Below are positions 23,901-33,999 of a stretch of DNA of 64,000 bases, in pieces (positions within the stretch are counted from its first letter, which is position 1; the number at the start of each line of letters is the position of its first letter). The notes under the pieces are model-generated. The model ran no database searches, was not told the origin of the DNA, and saw nothing but the letters and a program-made list of their open reading frames with translations. Both the position numbers and the translations under genes were made by a program. This stretch comes from Bromus sterilis (Eukaryota > Streptophyta > Magnoliopsida > Poales > Poaceae). The stretch is taken from positions 336,549,324 to 336,613,323 of the forward strand of contig OX465598.1 of the NCBI GenBank assembly GCA_950022295.1, written 5' to 3'.

Positions 23901-24834
23901 TGGGTACATAATAACAGTTATTCAAAACAAGAATCAATCCCAAAGGGAGACTGAGACGAAGCGTGCCAATGGACATTACATCAACCTTGGAACCGTTTCC
24001 AACGCGCATCATCACTTCATTCTTCCGCAAGAGTCATTTATTCTATAGCCCCTCCTGGGAGTTACAGATGTGAGCAACTGATCCGGTATCAAATATCCAG
24101 ACGTTGCTCCGAGCACTTGTTATGAAAACATCAATAACATGTATATCAAATATATCCATGTCTCTTCCAGCAACCTTGCCGGCCTTCTTATCTTCTAAGT
24201 ACTTGGTGCAGCTATGCTCCTTCTTGATTTCCATTTCAGCAATCTTGAGTATGATGAACAACTCAGAAAGGTTCTTAACCATTCCTTGCATGTTGTATTT
24301 CAACACAAAACTCTCGTAGCTAGGGGGCAGCGAACGCAACACCCTATCAATCGCCATTTCATCCGGAATCTTAAATTCCAGGTAATTTAGGCGTTGAACG
24401 TAGTCAGACATTTTGATTACGTGCTCAGTCATGCTGCTGTGCTCTTCCATCTTTGCCGAAAAGAAAGCTTCAGAAACTTCATTTCTCTCAACCCTGGCTT
24501 GAGGTGCAAAGGTGGTCTAGAGGTCAGTGATTATATCATAAGCACTGAGGCTCTCAAACCATTTCTACAGTTCAGCCTCCATGGCATAGAGCATACCCTT
24601 CTGGACAAGGGAAGAATCATCCGACTTAATGAGGTAGACATTCTTCTCAACCAGAGTAGCGGTAGTTGCTGGTGCATCACCTAATGCAGTCTCAAGTACA
24701 TAAGACATTTTGAGGGGAATGAGGAGAATCCTCAGAGTGCGGAACCAGGACGTGAAGTTTGACCCATCGGTTTTCAGTTTATCTTTCTCTAGGAATGACC
24801 CTAAGTTGAATGTGGGGTGCGAAAGTGCCGACAT
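20971..24834 (-). pseudogene. gag-pol: Copia gag-pol polyprotein, one frame with eight in-frame stops
   Basis: From the ATG at 24834 to the stop at 20971 is 1,288 codons in one frame with no net frameshift. Domains in order: gag (MSALSHPTFNLGSFLEKDKL), protease (FDTGSVAHIC), GAG-pre-integrase and integrase (MWHCRLGHIG, HTDVCGPM, SDRGGEY, NGVSERRNRTLLDSVRSM), RT (KARLVAKGFRQVQGVDYEET, LYVDDILLIGND) and RNase H (SQTGYVFMLNGGAISW, STMESEYIA). Internal stops: TAG at 24565, 24517, 24043 and 22888; TGA at 24034, 23764 and 23308; TAA at 21280 (lowest coordinate of each). Each is one C-to-T step from CAG, CGA or CAA; at 23308 the family has R (SDRGGEY preceded by R), supporting CGA to TGA. The element is dead but unusually free of indels. 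Confidence 0.9.
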
Positions 24835-25782
24835 CTACAATGGTTATTTGCAAAATACATATTTAGACTTTGTTCATAATTGGAGTTCAATTTTTAAAAC
24901 AATTCTAGAACTCCCACTCAGGTAAACATCCCTCAAAGTTTTACTAAGTGATTACACAATCCTAGAACACCATACCTCCCCCGTGTGACACGACCATCAG
25001 TATGTGTTTAAGGTAGGCCATCATGCCAATCACATCCGTTATGTGACTCATGCTTAACCTTTCGGTCATTGTGTCCCGAGGCCATGTCTACACATGCCAG
25101 GCTCGCCACTATACCCTAAGTGATTTCTTGCTGTGTCATACAAGGCCATGTTTCTGTACATGCTAGGCTTGCTACACCCACCTCATTTGAACGCAAATAT
25201 GTTTGACACCCGTGTGACACGTGATGCCTCCATAATGGAGATCTTTCCAGGTGGTGCTCACTAGGGTAAAACACTTGGTTGGTTTTTATAGTGAGAGATT
25301 ATCCTACCATGCTACCGTCGCATATCTAGCATATTAACAAGACAGTAAGTAAAACTATAAATCATACATGCTATGATCCCCCCTTACATGCAAATTAAAG
25401 TTAAAACGCCTTCTACTTTATCTTTTGCAAGTTTTACGTGGCTGCTAAGGGGTTTCGAGAGAGAACCACTTTCTATCCTGTGAAAACAAGCCACAACACC
25501 AATCCTGCAATCGTCTCTATTACACCCCTGTCGGGGCCCTCCGTTGCAAACGTCTTCGCGTCGCTAATGTTAGAGAGACAGACACCCCCAGCCACTTATA
25601 TGGTACAAGCCATATGTCAAGCGTGGAACCAGTCTCGCGTAAACGCGTAAGGTCGGTCGGGCCGCTTCATCAGGACATTGCCGCAACGCTAAACGAGTAC
25701 ACGTGGGAGGGTAACAATTGGAGAATTGATGCCCACATCCTAGATGTGTTCTACCTGTACAATACATCTACGCATAGCCTTG
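24835..25782 (-). other. 5' leader of the Copia element
   Basis: About 950 bp between PBS and gag start on the minus strand. It includes a repeated GCCATGT...CATGCYAGGCT segment (about 25080-25175). No ORF is credible; it probably holds packaging and leader functions. Confidence 0.6.
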
Positions 25783-25794
25783 CTCTGATACCAC
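25783..25794 (-). other. Primer-binding site, initiator tRNA-Met
   Basis: Minus strand TGGTATCAGAGC adjoining the end of the 5' LTR, the standard Copia primer site. Confidence 0.88.
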
Positions 25795-27462
25795 TGTTAG
25801 GGAACGGGGCAGAAAACAATAATTTTTCCAACTACGATTCCCAAACCCAAGATCTATGCTATGCTGATGTATGTAACGGAAGGAATCGGTGTTCATACCT
25901 TTGAAGACCGAAAGAGGGAAACGTTCCTCGAACGTGGTTGGCGTAGACTCTGATCCTACGACCTCCCTGTCGTGTTGAAGAACCTCCGGCGATGAAGTAG
26001 CACCACACGTGTAGTGCCTCGCGGGATTACACACGTACGATGCAACCGATGTCCCTCCGGGCTCCGAACCAGAAGAGCAGCGGAAAGAAGACTGATCCGG
26101 ATCCCGATTCCGGCAGCGCAGCGGCGTTCGGATGATGGTGAAACCCCCAACCAGGTGCAAACTCCAAACAAGGGGAGTCCGCTCTAGGTCGGAGAAAGAG
26201 AGAGAGAAAGAACTCAATGGGATGGATGAAAAAGGGCACCCTACCCCTCCTTATATAGGCCAAGGAGGGGGGGGGACCTCCTCCCCTCCCCCATGTGGGA
26301 CTAAATTCCCAAAGGGGGGAAGGGTGCGGCTAGGGAGGGGGCCAAGTCCCCTCCCTTGGCGCCATGGGCCAAGGGGGAAACCCCCTTCTCCCCTCATGGG
26401 CCTCTTTAGGTCCATATGCCTTTTCCACCTTTTTAATTAATATTTAAATCCTTTTTAATATTTAATTCTGTCAATTAAATAATAAAACATATTTAAACAT
26501 CAATAAACTTTATTTTGAACCTTTCAAAATATTCGGAACAACTTCCGGCACCTCTCGAAACAATTCCGATGTTCTCTCTTATTTCACCGATGATCCTGAA
26601 TCTGTCCTTAATGCATCAATTGCCCTTAAGTGTGACACCCTACGGTTCGGGAAACAATAGACATGATCGAGACACTCTCTGACCAATGACCATCATGTGG
26701 GATCTGGTTACAATCCTTGATGTGCCCCTGCGCTTCCATCGAATAAACTTCTTCGCCATTGAACCGTTAACAATATGACTTGATCCCTTTGTTCTGCGGT
26801 ACTATGTTTGTCCGAGGTATGATCGCCGGTATCCAATACCTAGTTCTCCCTCGTTCTCTGACAAACATGTTTACTCGTCTGTGCATATTACATCTCATGT
26901 GACCTAGTCACTAGCTAGCTGTTGATGCAATATCACCGAGTGGGCCCAGAGTACCTATCCGTCACTCGGATGGACAAATCCCGTTCTGATCTATTTCATA
27001 CTCCTCAACATATCTACTTTGGATTACCCAAGACACACCTTTATGGTTACTATGTTTCAGTGTAACGGTTGATGTACTCAAAGCATCCTAATAGATAGCA
27101 ATTATGTATGATCATCACGGTCTAAGGATTGAGTCACTATGTTATTAAGTCATCACAATGCTGAACTATGTGACTTGATCACACTGCAATGCTATAGGTG
27201 GGTGTGTGTCCATCACATAATTCTTCTAATGATATGACCTCATTGTCAATAGACAGTTCACATCTCATGATCAGGAAACCTTGATCATCGATTGCCTAAT
27301 GAGCTAGTATGCCTGAGTTAACTAGGGACCAGGTTGTTATATACCACACGTGTATTAATGTTTCCGCTTAATACAGTTCTAGCATAGTATACAACATATT
27401 ATGAACAAATAGATATGTGACAAATATCTTTATTAATTTGCCTCTAGGGAACATATCCAACA
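25795..27462 (-). repeat. 5' LTR of the Copia element
   Basis: Minus strand TGTTGGATATGTTCCCTAG... to ...CCGTTCCCTAACA; 1,668 bp. It includes GGGCCCACTCGGT (complement of 26935-26947), GTGACTAGGTCAC (complement of 26899-26911) and a TATATAAGG promoter box (complement of about 26249-26257). The PBS adjoins its 3' end. Confidence 0.9.
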
Positions 27463-27761
27463 GTCTCCCACTTGCACTAGAGTACAAATTACACTAGTTT
27501 ACATCAGGTATGTATCTAACACCAATAGTCTCTCGGTGTTTCTCAAACTTGCCCTGTGAAAGAGGTTTAGTCATTGGGTCTGACGGGTTCAGATCCGTAT
27601 GTATTTTGCAAATCCTAGTATGACCATCCTTGACGTAGTCTCACGTCACATGGAAACGTCGGAGAATATGCTTAGCTGTAGAGTGAGTCCTTGGCTCCCT
27701 TGCTTTATCAATGGCACCCGTATTATCGCAATAAATGCTAATGGGGTCAATGCAACTATGG
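27463..27761 (-). repeat. Second copy of the element's 3' internal end
   Basis: Nearly identical to 20941-21240 (polypurine tract plus the RNase H C-terminus), placed upstream of the 5' LTR, and cut at about 27761 where GGGGTCAATGCAACTATGG joins unrelated sequence. This gives the order LTR-internal-LTR-partial internal. Confidence 0.85.
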
Positions 27762-27872
27762 CAAGGAGGACGTCACCGTGCTCCCTCCGACGTCGTGTGG
27801 TACCAACGCCATGGAGTCGTCGAGGTAGTAGCGCAGGATCTTGAGCATGCAACAAGGCTCTAGATACCAGTT
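27762..27872 (-). other. Probable Copia leader remnant with PBS-like site
   Basis: On the minus strand, TTCCAACTGGTATCTAGAGCC resembles an LTR end plus a PBS with a one-base insertion, followed by a short open frame (ATGCTCAAGATCCTGCGCTA). It may be the 5' part of the gag-only Copia whose gag resumes at 20002. No LTR is recognisable beyond it, so assignment is weak. Confidence 0.35.
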
Positions 27873-27895
27873 GGAAGACACGTGATGGACTAGAG

Positions 27896-28477
27896 GTGCC
27901 AAAGAAAAGAAATAAAAACATTGATGCAGTGATCTTGGATGAGGAGGGCGATGCATCAAGTGAAGATGGGGATAGGAGCCCTACTCCAAACTCGGTTGCC
28001 TACTCCAAGCCAATAAGACCAAATGGAGGCAAGCAAGCAAAAGAAAAGAAGAAGAAGGGTGGCAACATTGAGATAAAAAATGCTATGGATGCAATTATCA
28101 AGGCAAGAAAAGAAGGAAATGAGGATAGGAGGTTGGCAAGGAGCCAAGTGACCGCGGCCGAGGAGAGGAGGTTGGCGGCCAAGGAGAGGAGGATGGCTTT
28201 GGAGGAGAAGAAATTGGCCATGGATGAGAAATTGGCTATGGCTTTGGAGCATGAGAAATTGATGAAATATGAGAAGTTTATCTTCTTCATGGATACATCA
28301 AACTTTGATCAAAAGCAAATGGATTACATCAACCTTTGTCGTGATCAAATCTTGATTCAAAAAAGGTTGATGGGCTTCACCCGCACTCTACTTCCTCCCC
28401 ACTCGCCGCACTCCGCTCGCCATGGACCGCAATCCCCGCAACATGAACGGCAACCGCCGCGCCCTCACCTGCGCTGA
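27896..28477 (+). pseudogene. NAM-associated / PIF-Harbinger ORF1-like C-terminal fragment
   Basis: An open frame without a true ATG (it opens at a GTG after a TAG). Residues about 45-165 match the charged helical domain often annotated as NAM-associated C-terminal: KKKKGG, stretches of EERRLAAKERRMALEEKKL type, then FFMDTSNFDQKQMDYINLCR. That domain is typical of Myb/SANT-like ORF1 proteins of PIF/Harbinger transposons and of 'glutathione S-transferase T3-like' annotations. The N-terminal Myb part is missing, so this is a fragment. The last ~30 residues are proline/histidine rich and overlap the next frame. Confidence 0.65.
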
Positions 28478-28862
28478 GGCGATCCTCCTGTCCTAGGGGA
28501 ACTACCCCTGCCCGTCGGACATGCTGACACCGCCCGGCTGGGTGGTCAGTGCCGCCGGCGTGCCGGTGCCGCCGCTGCCTCATGGGGCGCAGTTCGACCG
28601 GGAAGTCCTCGCCATCCGTGCCACAATAACGGAGGCCGAGCTCGCTGACCCAGCGAACGCGGCGGACAACGTCGCCCGCTGGACGACGCACTTCGAGGAG
28701 CGCCGCAACCAGGCGCTCGCCTCCACCGAAGGGCTGGAACCGGTGTCGGGCCCGATGAACCGCCTCGGCCGGATGCTGCGGCGGAGCCCCGAGGAGCGCA
28801 CGCTCCTCAATGTCCTCTACCACGTCCAGGACGGCAACGAGCCGCGCCTCGAGTACCCGTGA
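28422..28862 (+). pseudogene. Proline-rich ORF recurrent in Triticeae repeats, one in-frame stop
   Basis: ATG at 28422 (MDRNPRNMNGNRRALTCAEA) runs 147 codons to 28862 with a single TAG at 28494-28496. It carries a GVPVPPLPHGA motif and ends NEPRLEYP. I recall closely similar proteins scattered through wheat annotations with no assigned function. It lies within the DNA-transposon remnant. Confidence 0.5.
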
Positions 28863-29152
28863 AGGGACGACGGCGAGCGGCGTTGACGGTGCCGCGGGAG
28901 GAGGCGAGCAGTAAAGGCGGCGACCTAGTAGTTTTTTATTTTTCCTACCTATGTAATAAATTTAGACCGAATATTATAAATTTCGCTAAATTTCGACTAT
29001 ATTTGATGGAATTTGGTCGAACTTGGGGACATCTTGGGGCCGCGGCTGGGGATCCGGCCCCCAAGCCGGTTTCGCCGCCCGAACGCCCCCAAGCGGCGCT
29101 AAAATAGCGTCGAAAATCAGCTTGAAGGACGAACGGCTGAAGATGCTCTTAA

Positions 29153-30451
29153 CACTTTTGCATTGGAAGAAGCCTTAACACCTTATGTAAGCATCAATGC
29201 ATCAGAGGAAGCCTGATTGGAGTTGACAGTTGAGACGACGGTTTCCTTTGGCGGCAGCTGCGCGTGACGCGTGTCACACACACACGTAACACTGGGCACC
29301 GTCTCAGCCCGGGCAGGGCTCACCGGGCGGCGACGGCCCAACACCTGTGCGGCCCAGAGGCGATCAACGGCCGGCCGTCAGCTCACGCCCGTGCCCTGTC
29401 GGCTCACATGATCCGCCGATGCGGCGACCTACCTCGCTCGTCCTTATCCTCCTCAAGCAGCGATCACAGTCCTCCCTCTTTGAGACTGTGACCCACAGCC
29501 ACCGCGACGGTTCACTGCACCGAGCGTTCGTTCAGACTTCAGAGCACGCACACTAGCAGTAGCCCTAGTTCACGTCCAGCCCAGGCTCTTCGACACGTAG
29601 ATAGCACGCGCTCCGGTGCCGGCCGTGATCACAGTCAAGAAAACGCACGTCCTGCTCTCCCTCTGTACTCCGGTCAACATTCGCATGCATGGCCAGATGC
29701 TCTCTAGCTAGAAGGAGAAGAAAACAGCGCAGCTAGCTCACTGTTGAGCAACACCGCCTAGCCAGCTACGGCGATGACCGGCAAGTCCCTGTGCAGTGCA
29801 GGCGAGAGCGACGCCGCCGTCTTCGCGTACAGTACGCACGTACTACGTAGTAGAGTACGTACTCGGTCCTGCCCGTGGTATAATTTCTACGACTTCTTCA
29901 TCTTCATTTACGGCGAGGCAAGTTGCGCGTAGACGTAGTGGTAGTACGTACTTCATCAAATTATTCAAGCATATCCGGCGACCGACCACCGCGTCACCGG
30001 CGGGCGAGAGTAGTACGTGCGGCTGTGATGGCCACCTGCGCCGGCCAGCCACTAGCCGCCGCTCCATCGATCGATCAGCCTGGGGACCTTATTATGCAGA
30101 AGGGAGAAATGGATTAGTGCCTGCCTTTGCGCTGTCCTTTTCTCCCCGTCCTTTGGCCGGCCGGCTCAGATGCCATGGGATAGGTGGTGGACGACGGGGG
30201 TTAAGGCCGGGGTGGTTACTCACTGACCGACTGTTTGTTTGCAGAGAGCAGAGGGATCGCCTGCATCGGCGCCCCGGGGTCCGGCCAGGGTCTGTATGGA
30301 CGCGCTGATCGCTCTGCGAGTCTGCGTCGTGCAATGAAAAGACGAGCTATGTGCGTCGACGGTGGTGGACTGGACATAGCGTGCTCAGATCAGATCAGAT
30401 CGGGTCAGGTCGTCGGGTCGGGTCGTTTCATACGTCGAAGAGATGTTCCGG
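29153..30451 (+). other. Unassigned GC-rich segment, possibly low-copy
   Basis: The only stretch over 1 kb I cannot tie to a transposon. It is about 55-60% GC, with CTAGCTAGC-type runs and TCGATCGATCAGCC near 30066, and a dense ACGT cluster (29820-29960). A 52-codon ORF (29774-29932, MTGKSLCSAGESDAAVFAYS) is not recognisable. A TTTGTTTGCAG at about 30234-30244 looks like a splice acceptor. Short GATCA and GGGTC repeats lie at 30384-30425. It could be a decayed promoter/5' end of a gene. Confidence 0.35.
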
Positions 30452-30755
30452 CATCCTTTGTTCATATGATAGGATTATCATAGGAATAGGAAATTTGTAG
30501 GATTGAGATGACATGTATCTTCAATCCTATGAGTAGGGATAGAAAAAGAGATGTCATTTGATTCACACCAAAGAAAATTTTCTATTGAGTCTAGGCTTAT
30601 TTTTATTTTCCTTTAAAATGTGAAGGATAGGAACCAATCCTATGTAGGAATAGGAATCCATTCCTATGAACCAAAGGACTCTAAAGGAAAAATTCCTATA
30701 AGAATCCTATCCTACAAAATTCCTATGATATTCCTTCAAACCAAAGGAAGCTTCC
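30452..30755. mobile_element. MITE with imperfect terminal inverted repeats
   Basis: The left end TCCTTTGTTCATATGATAGG and the reverse complement of the right end, TCCTTTGGTTTGAAGGAATA, align imperfectly over about 45 bp, both containing ATCATAGGAAT and TTTGTAGGAT. It is about 300 bp, AT-rich and noncoding. I could not settle the target-site duplication, so the superfamily is open. Confidence 0.7.
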
Positions 30756-33700
30756 GTTTCTTTTTATTGTGGGGAGAGACGTTCCGGTTTCGAAAGAGAG
30801 AAAAGACGACCAAGAGGCGTCGGACTGCGTTTGGGACGACACGTTCTTTCGCCTAGCCAAGGTTAAATAAAATTCGCCACATTAATAGCCACGGACGAAG
30901 CAAAAGTGGTGGAAGATGAGGTCACGCATAGAGCATCCGCTTGCCGACGACGATCCAGAGAAGATCAATGGAGTGATAGTGCTGACTCTGTCGCCGATTA
31001 GGCGCTACTTCAACAGCTTTGGGGACAGGGAGCCGTCGCCAGAGGTGGTGGCGATGCCGATCCCTCTGCGTGTCAAGCCACCTCCAAAGAACTAGAAGAC
31101 GACAACCCTACCTCCCCGTTCTTCCAGCTTCCTTCGCCGCTCGGCAAGGATTCAGGGACTCGCGGCGCGTGCACGCCGTGCGTAGGGAGCTCTCCTGCTG
31201 GTAGCCGCTTCTGGCTGCTAGCAGGGGAGATTCCCTCGGATGAGGAGGACTCGACATTGCAAGGTACGCATCCTGCCCCCAAACGTGGGGATGCTTCACG
31301 GTACCTGCTTGATTTTGATCCGATTTCTCATGTGCATCCTAAGCGGATTAGGAATAAGAATAAAATCAAAATGTTTGATGGGGGGATGCTCATCAAGAGA
31401 ATGAGAATAAAGAGATTCTGAATCCCGAAACACCATGTTTGTTTGAGAATGATGGGTATACTTGTGATAATCTAGTGGTAATCGATGATGGACTTAAAAT
31501 CATTGAGGATTGTGAGCCTTTAACTCTGATGTTTCCCATTCTAGATATGGATTTGAATATTAAGAATGACTCTAATGAGAACAATGAATCTGAAAAAACT
31601 CACCTAAATATGTAGGAAAAAAGGAATGGGAGAATGAGGCGATTGGGTTCTCCCTTATAAATTTGGAAGATTCCCTTTCTCTCTCTGATGAAGATATGAC
31701 AGGTGGGTCCCCTGAGGGGCTTTTGGCTGGTATATATATCCCCCTACCACCTGTGGAGGCTGAGAGGGAGGAGAAACTAGGGTTCCCATTTGCGCCGCCA
31801 GTGATGGCTTTCAATCGTGGAGGGGGAGAGGATTCAAAATAATTCGTTTAGAGGAGGCAGGAACAATTTTCAGGGGAGAGGCTGGAGATATGATGAGAGA
31901 GATAGCTTTGGAGGCTCAGGTGTAGGAGGGAATTCTTTTACCAGCAGACAAGAGAGGCCTCCTCCTGATTTCTCTCAAGATAGGAGAGATCTGTGAGCTG
32001 GAGAATACAATCAGCACTCTGATGGTGGAAGAAGATCTGAATTGGGAGGTGAGGAAGGAAGAATTAAAAGTTCCACTAGAGGGATCAACACTGGTGAGAG
32101 ATCTGCTGCCACAAATCCCATCCCCCCTCCCCGGATCTATTCTCCCAACAGAATTTGTTAGGTGCTTTAGTGGCTCAATTGACCCAAGCTCAAAACCTAG
32201 GGTCAATTGGGGCTGCTGCTGCTACTGCTGGATCTACCAATGCTAACTCATCCCAAAGTCTTTGTAGTGGGGGTTCCAAAGGGGCTGAGAAGAGTGGGGG
32301 TGCTATGATTTCTTCTATGGATTTGACCAAAGGAAAAGGGAAAGTAGGAGGTGAGAAGGGATTAAATGAAGGTGGAAATGGTGATGGAAGTAGGTTCAGA
32401 GGTGTATGTAATAAATGCAAGAGCTCCTCTCATGGCACAAAGGAGTGCAAGCTAGGGAATTGTGTGATCTGTGGGAAAGATACTCACATCACTGATGAGT
32501 GCGCTTGGCTGAAACAACTGAAGCCTACTCCAAAATATGTGAGCTTTGCTGCCAAAGGTTTGGGGATCTTGTTAGTCCAGAATTCTAGAGACTCCATGGA
32601 GATGGCACACAGCAATCCTTTGGGTCTGATCCAAGTCAATTCTGAGAAGCTCAATGAGACTGAGTTCCTTGAGGGGTTTCAATACATGTTTAATTGGAAT
32701 TGGAAGTGGAGGATCAAAAGAAAAAACAAAGATGGATATCTGATGAGGTTCCCTAACAAGGCTAAGTTGATGGAATTAGCAAATTTCAAAGACTTTGTGC
32801 TGCTTGGTACTGGGGTGGTGGTGGTGAATGTCCAACCCTGACTCTGGAATGCCAGTCTGTTGGAAAATTACACACTGTCTGGGTGAAGTTTGAAACTGTA
32901 CCTGAACAATACAGACATTTCTTTGGAATGTGTGAAGTGGCTGCATCTCTTGGCCATGTCCTGGAGATTGACATGCACACAATCAATGTTGAAAATATTA
33001 GAGCTAAGATTGGGGTGAGAGATACTCGTAAAATCCCTAAATATACTGACTTCGTAGCCAATGACCTGCTAATATACAGGATTTGCATTGAGCTGGAATC
33101 TGTGGTTGAAAAAGGGTGGTTTGCTGATTCTAAAAGAGCTGCTAAAACTGAGAAGGAGGGGGTTGAGCTGGAGCTAGATGGAGAAAACAGGAAAAGACTG
33201 AAAGGAAACAGGGGCCATGAGAATATTTCTTTGGGTAGTCTCTCTTTGGCTCAATATGAGGAGGCTATCTCCAAGGGAAACAATGTGGGACATGATAACA
33301 ACAAGGGGGAAGATAATGCCGTAATTCTCAAGTTTGCTAAGGAAATGGCTTCTATCAGAAATAAAATGCAAGAGATAGATGAAGCCAAAGTTAGAGCTGA
33401 TGTTGTGGCAGCTAGAGAGGAAAGGAAGATTGTGGATCTTGAAAGAGACAAAACTAAGTTAGAAATGGAGGTTTTCAGACAGAACCAACTGTTGCAATTA
33501 TTGGCTGAAAAAATGAAGATGAGAGATGATATGGAGAAAGAACTTGAAAACATTGAGGAAGATCCTGAAGATCCCAATGATGATGAAATAGGAAATGGAG
33601 AAAGGGTGGGTGATTACAATAAATATGAAGAAAAACTGGATTATAATCCTAGTCAAGAGTCAATGGAATCTTTTGGGACAAAAGTGGGGGTGCCCTTAGG

Positions 33701-33999
33701 ATCCTCTGCTGCTCTTAACAACAACACTGACAATGAAGCTGATCCCGGGATATGTCCTAGGCTTAAAGATAGGGAGGATTCCAAGATTGAGGACCTTGCC
33801 AGGGAAAGAGCTGCTGAGAGAGACAACTATGGTAATACTCAAAACCCTGATACTCTTGATGATGAAAACCATTCTTTACTTCATATGTCTAAGCTAGTGG
33901 GTGTGGATTTGGGATGCACTATTGAAATGGTGCATCATAACCTAGATCTCATTTCTAAAATGGAACAGGCTGCTACAGATATTTATAACTAGAAGTTGG
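30756..33999 (+). mobile_element. LINE remnant: ORF1 only, plus leader
   Basis: Begins somewhere after the MITE (30756-30915 is an unassigned leader) and ends where LTR X inserts at 34000. ORF1 is present with frameshifts; no endonuclease or reverse transcriptase follows, either before 34000 or after the Gypsy element. No 3' tail is seen. Confidence 0.55.
30916..33992 (+). pseudogene. LINE-type ORF1 (zinc-knuckle protein), multiply frameshifted
   Basis: A chain of open segments in different frames. 30916-31095 (59 codons, MRSRIEHPLADDDPEK) is followed by pieces shifted near 31095, 31390, 31612, 31838 and 32150, then 32155-32841 with paired Cys/His knuckles (CNKCKSSSHGTKEC, CVICGKDTHITDEC), then 32842-33992 with WVKFETVPEQYRHFFGMC and AASLGHVLEIDM and a long charged C-terminus with coiled-coil potential (about 33330-33580). 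The last break is a one-base shift in a GGTGGTGGTG run near 32820. The domain order (knuckle, then a DUF4283-like wording) fits ORF1/gag-like proteins of grass LINEs. Confidence 0.65.

Larger units (their letters stand above)
20003..27462 (-). mobile_element. Copia element (LTR-internal-LTR), decayed
   Basis: Minus-strand element with 5' LTR 25795-27462, initiator-Met PBS at 25783-25794, polyprotein 24834-20971, polypurine tract at 20941 and 3' LTR 20003-20940. The two LTRs share termini TGTTGG.../...CTAACA and look more than 90% identical by eye where alignable. It sits inside the gag gene of the gag-only Copia element. Immediately upstream of the 5' LTR is a second copy of the polypurine-tract end of the internal region (27463-27761), so a clean insertion with target-site duplication is not visible. 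Confidence 0.88.
27896..29152 (+). mobile_element. DNA-transposon remnant (PIF/Harbinger-like)
   Basis: Groups two broken ORFs and a right end, GGCTGAAGATGCTCTTAA (about 29135-29152), that resembles the terminal repeat of Triticeae elements starting TTAAGAGCATCTTC/TCC. No matching left terminus and no DDE transposase are present. Classification is inferred from the ORF1-like domain and the end sequence. Confidence 0.4.

Noticed and set aside
19998..27467. GTCCC/GTCTC as a target-site duplication for the Copia element
   Set aside because: The right-hand GTCTC is the start of the repeated polypurine tract (also at 20941), so the resemblance is coincidental.
29774..29932. MTGKSLCSAGESDAAVFAYS ORF as a host gene start
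   Set aside because: Only 52 codons, no homologue I recognise, no clear promoter or intron structure; left as part of the unassigned region.
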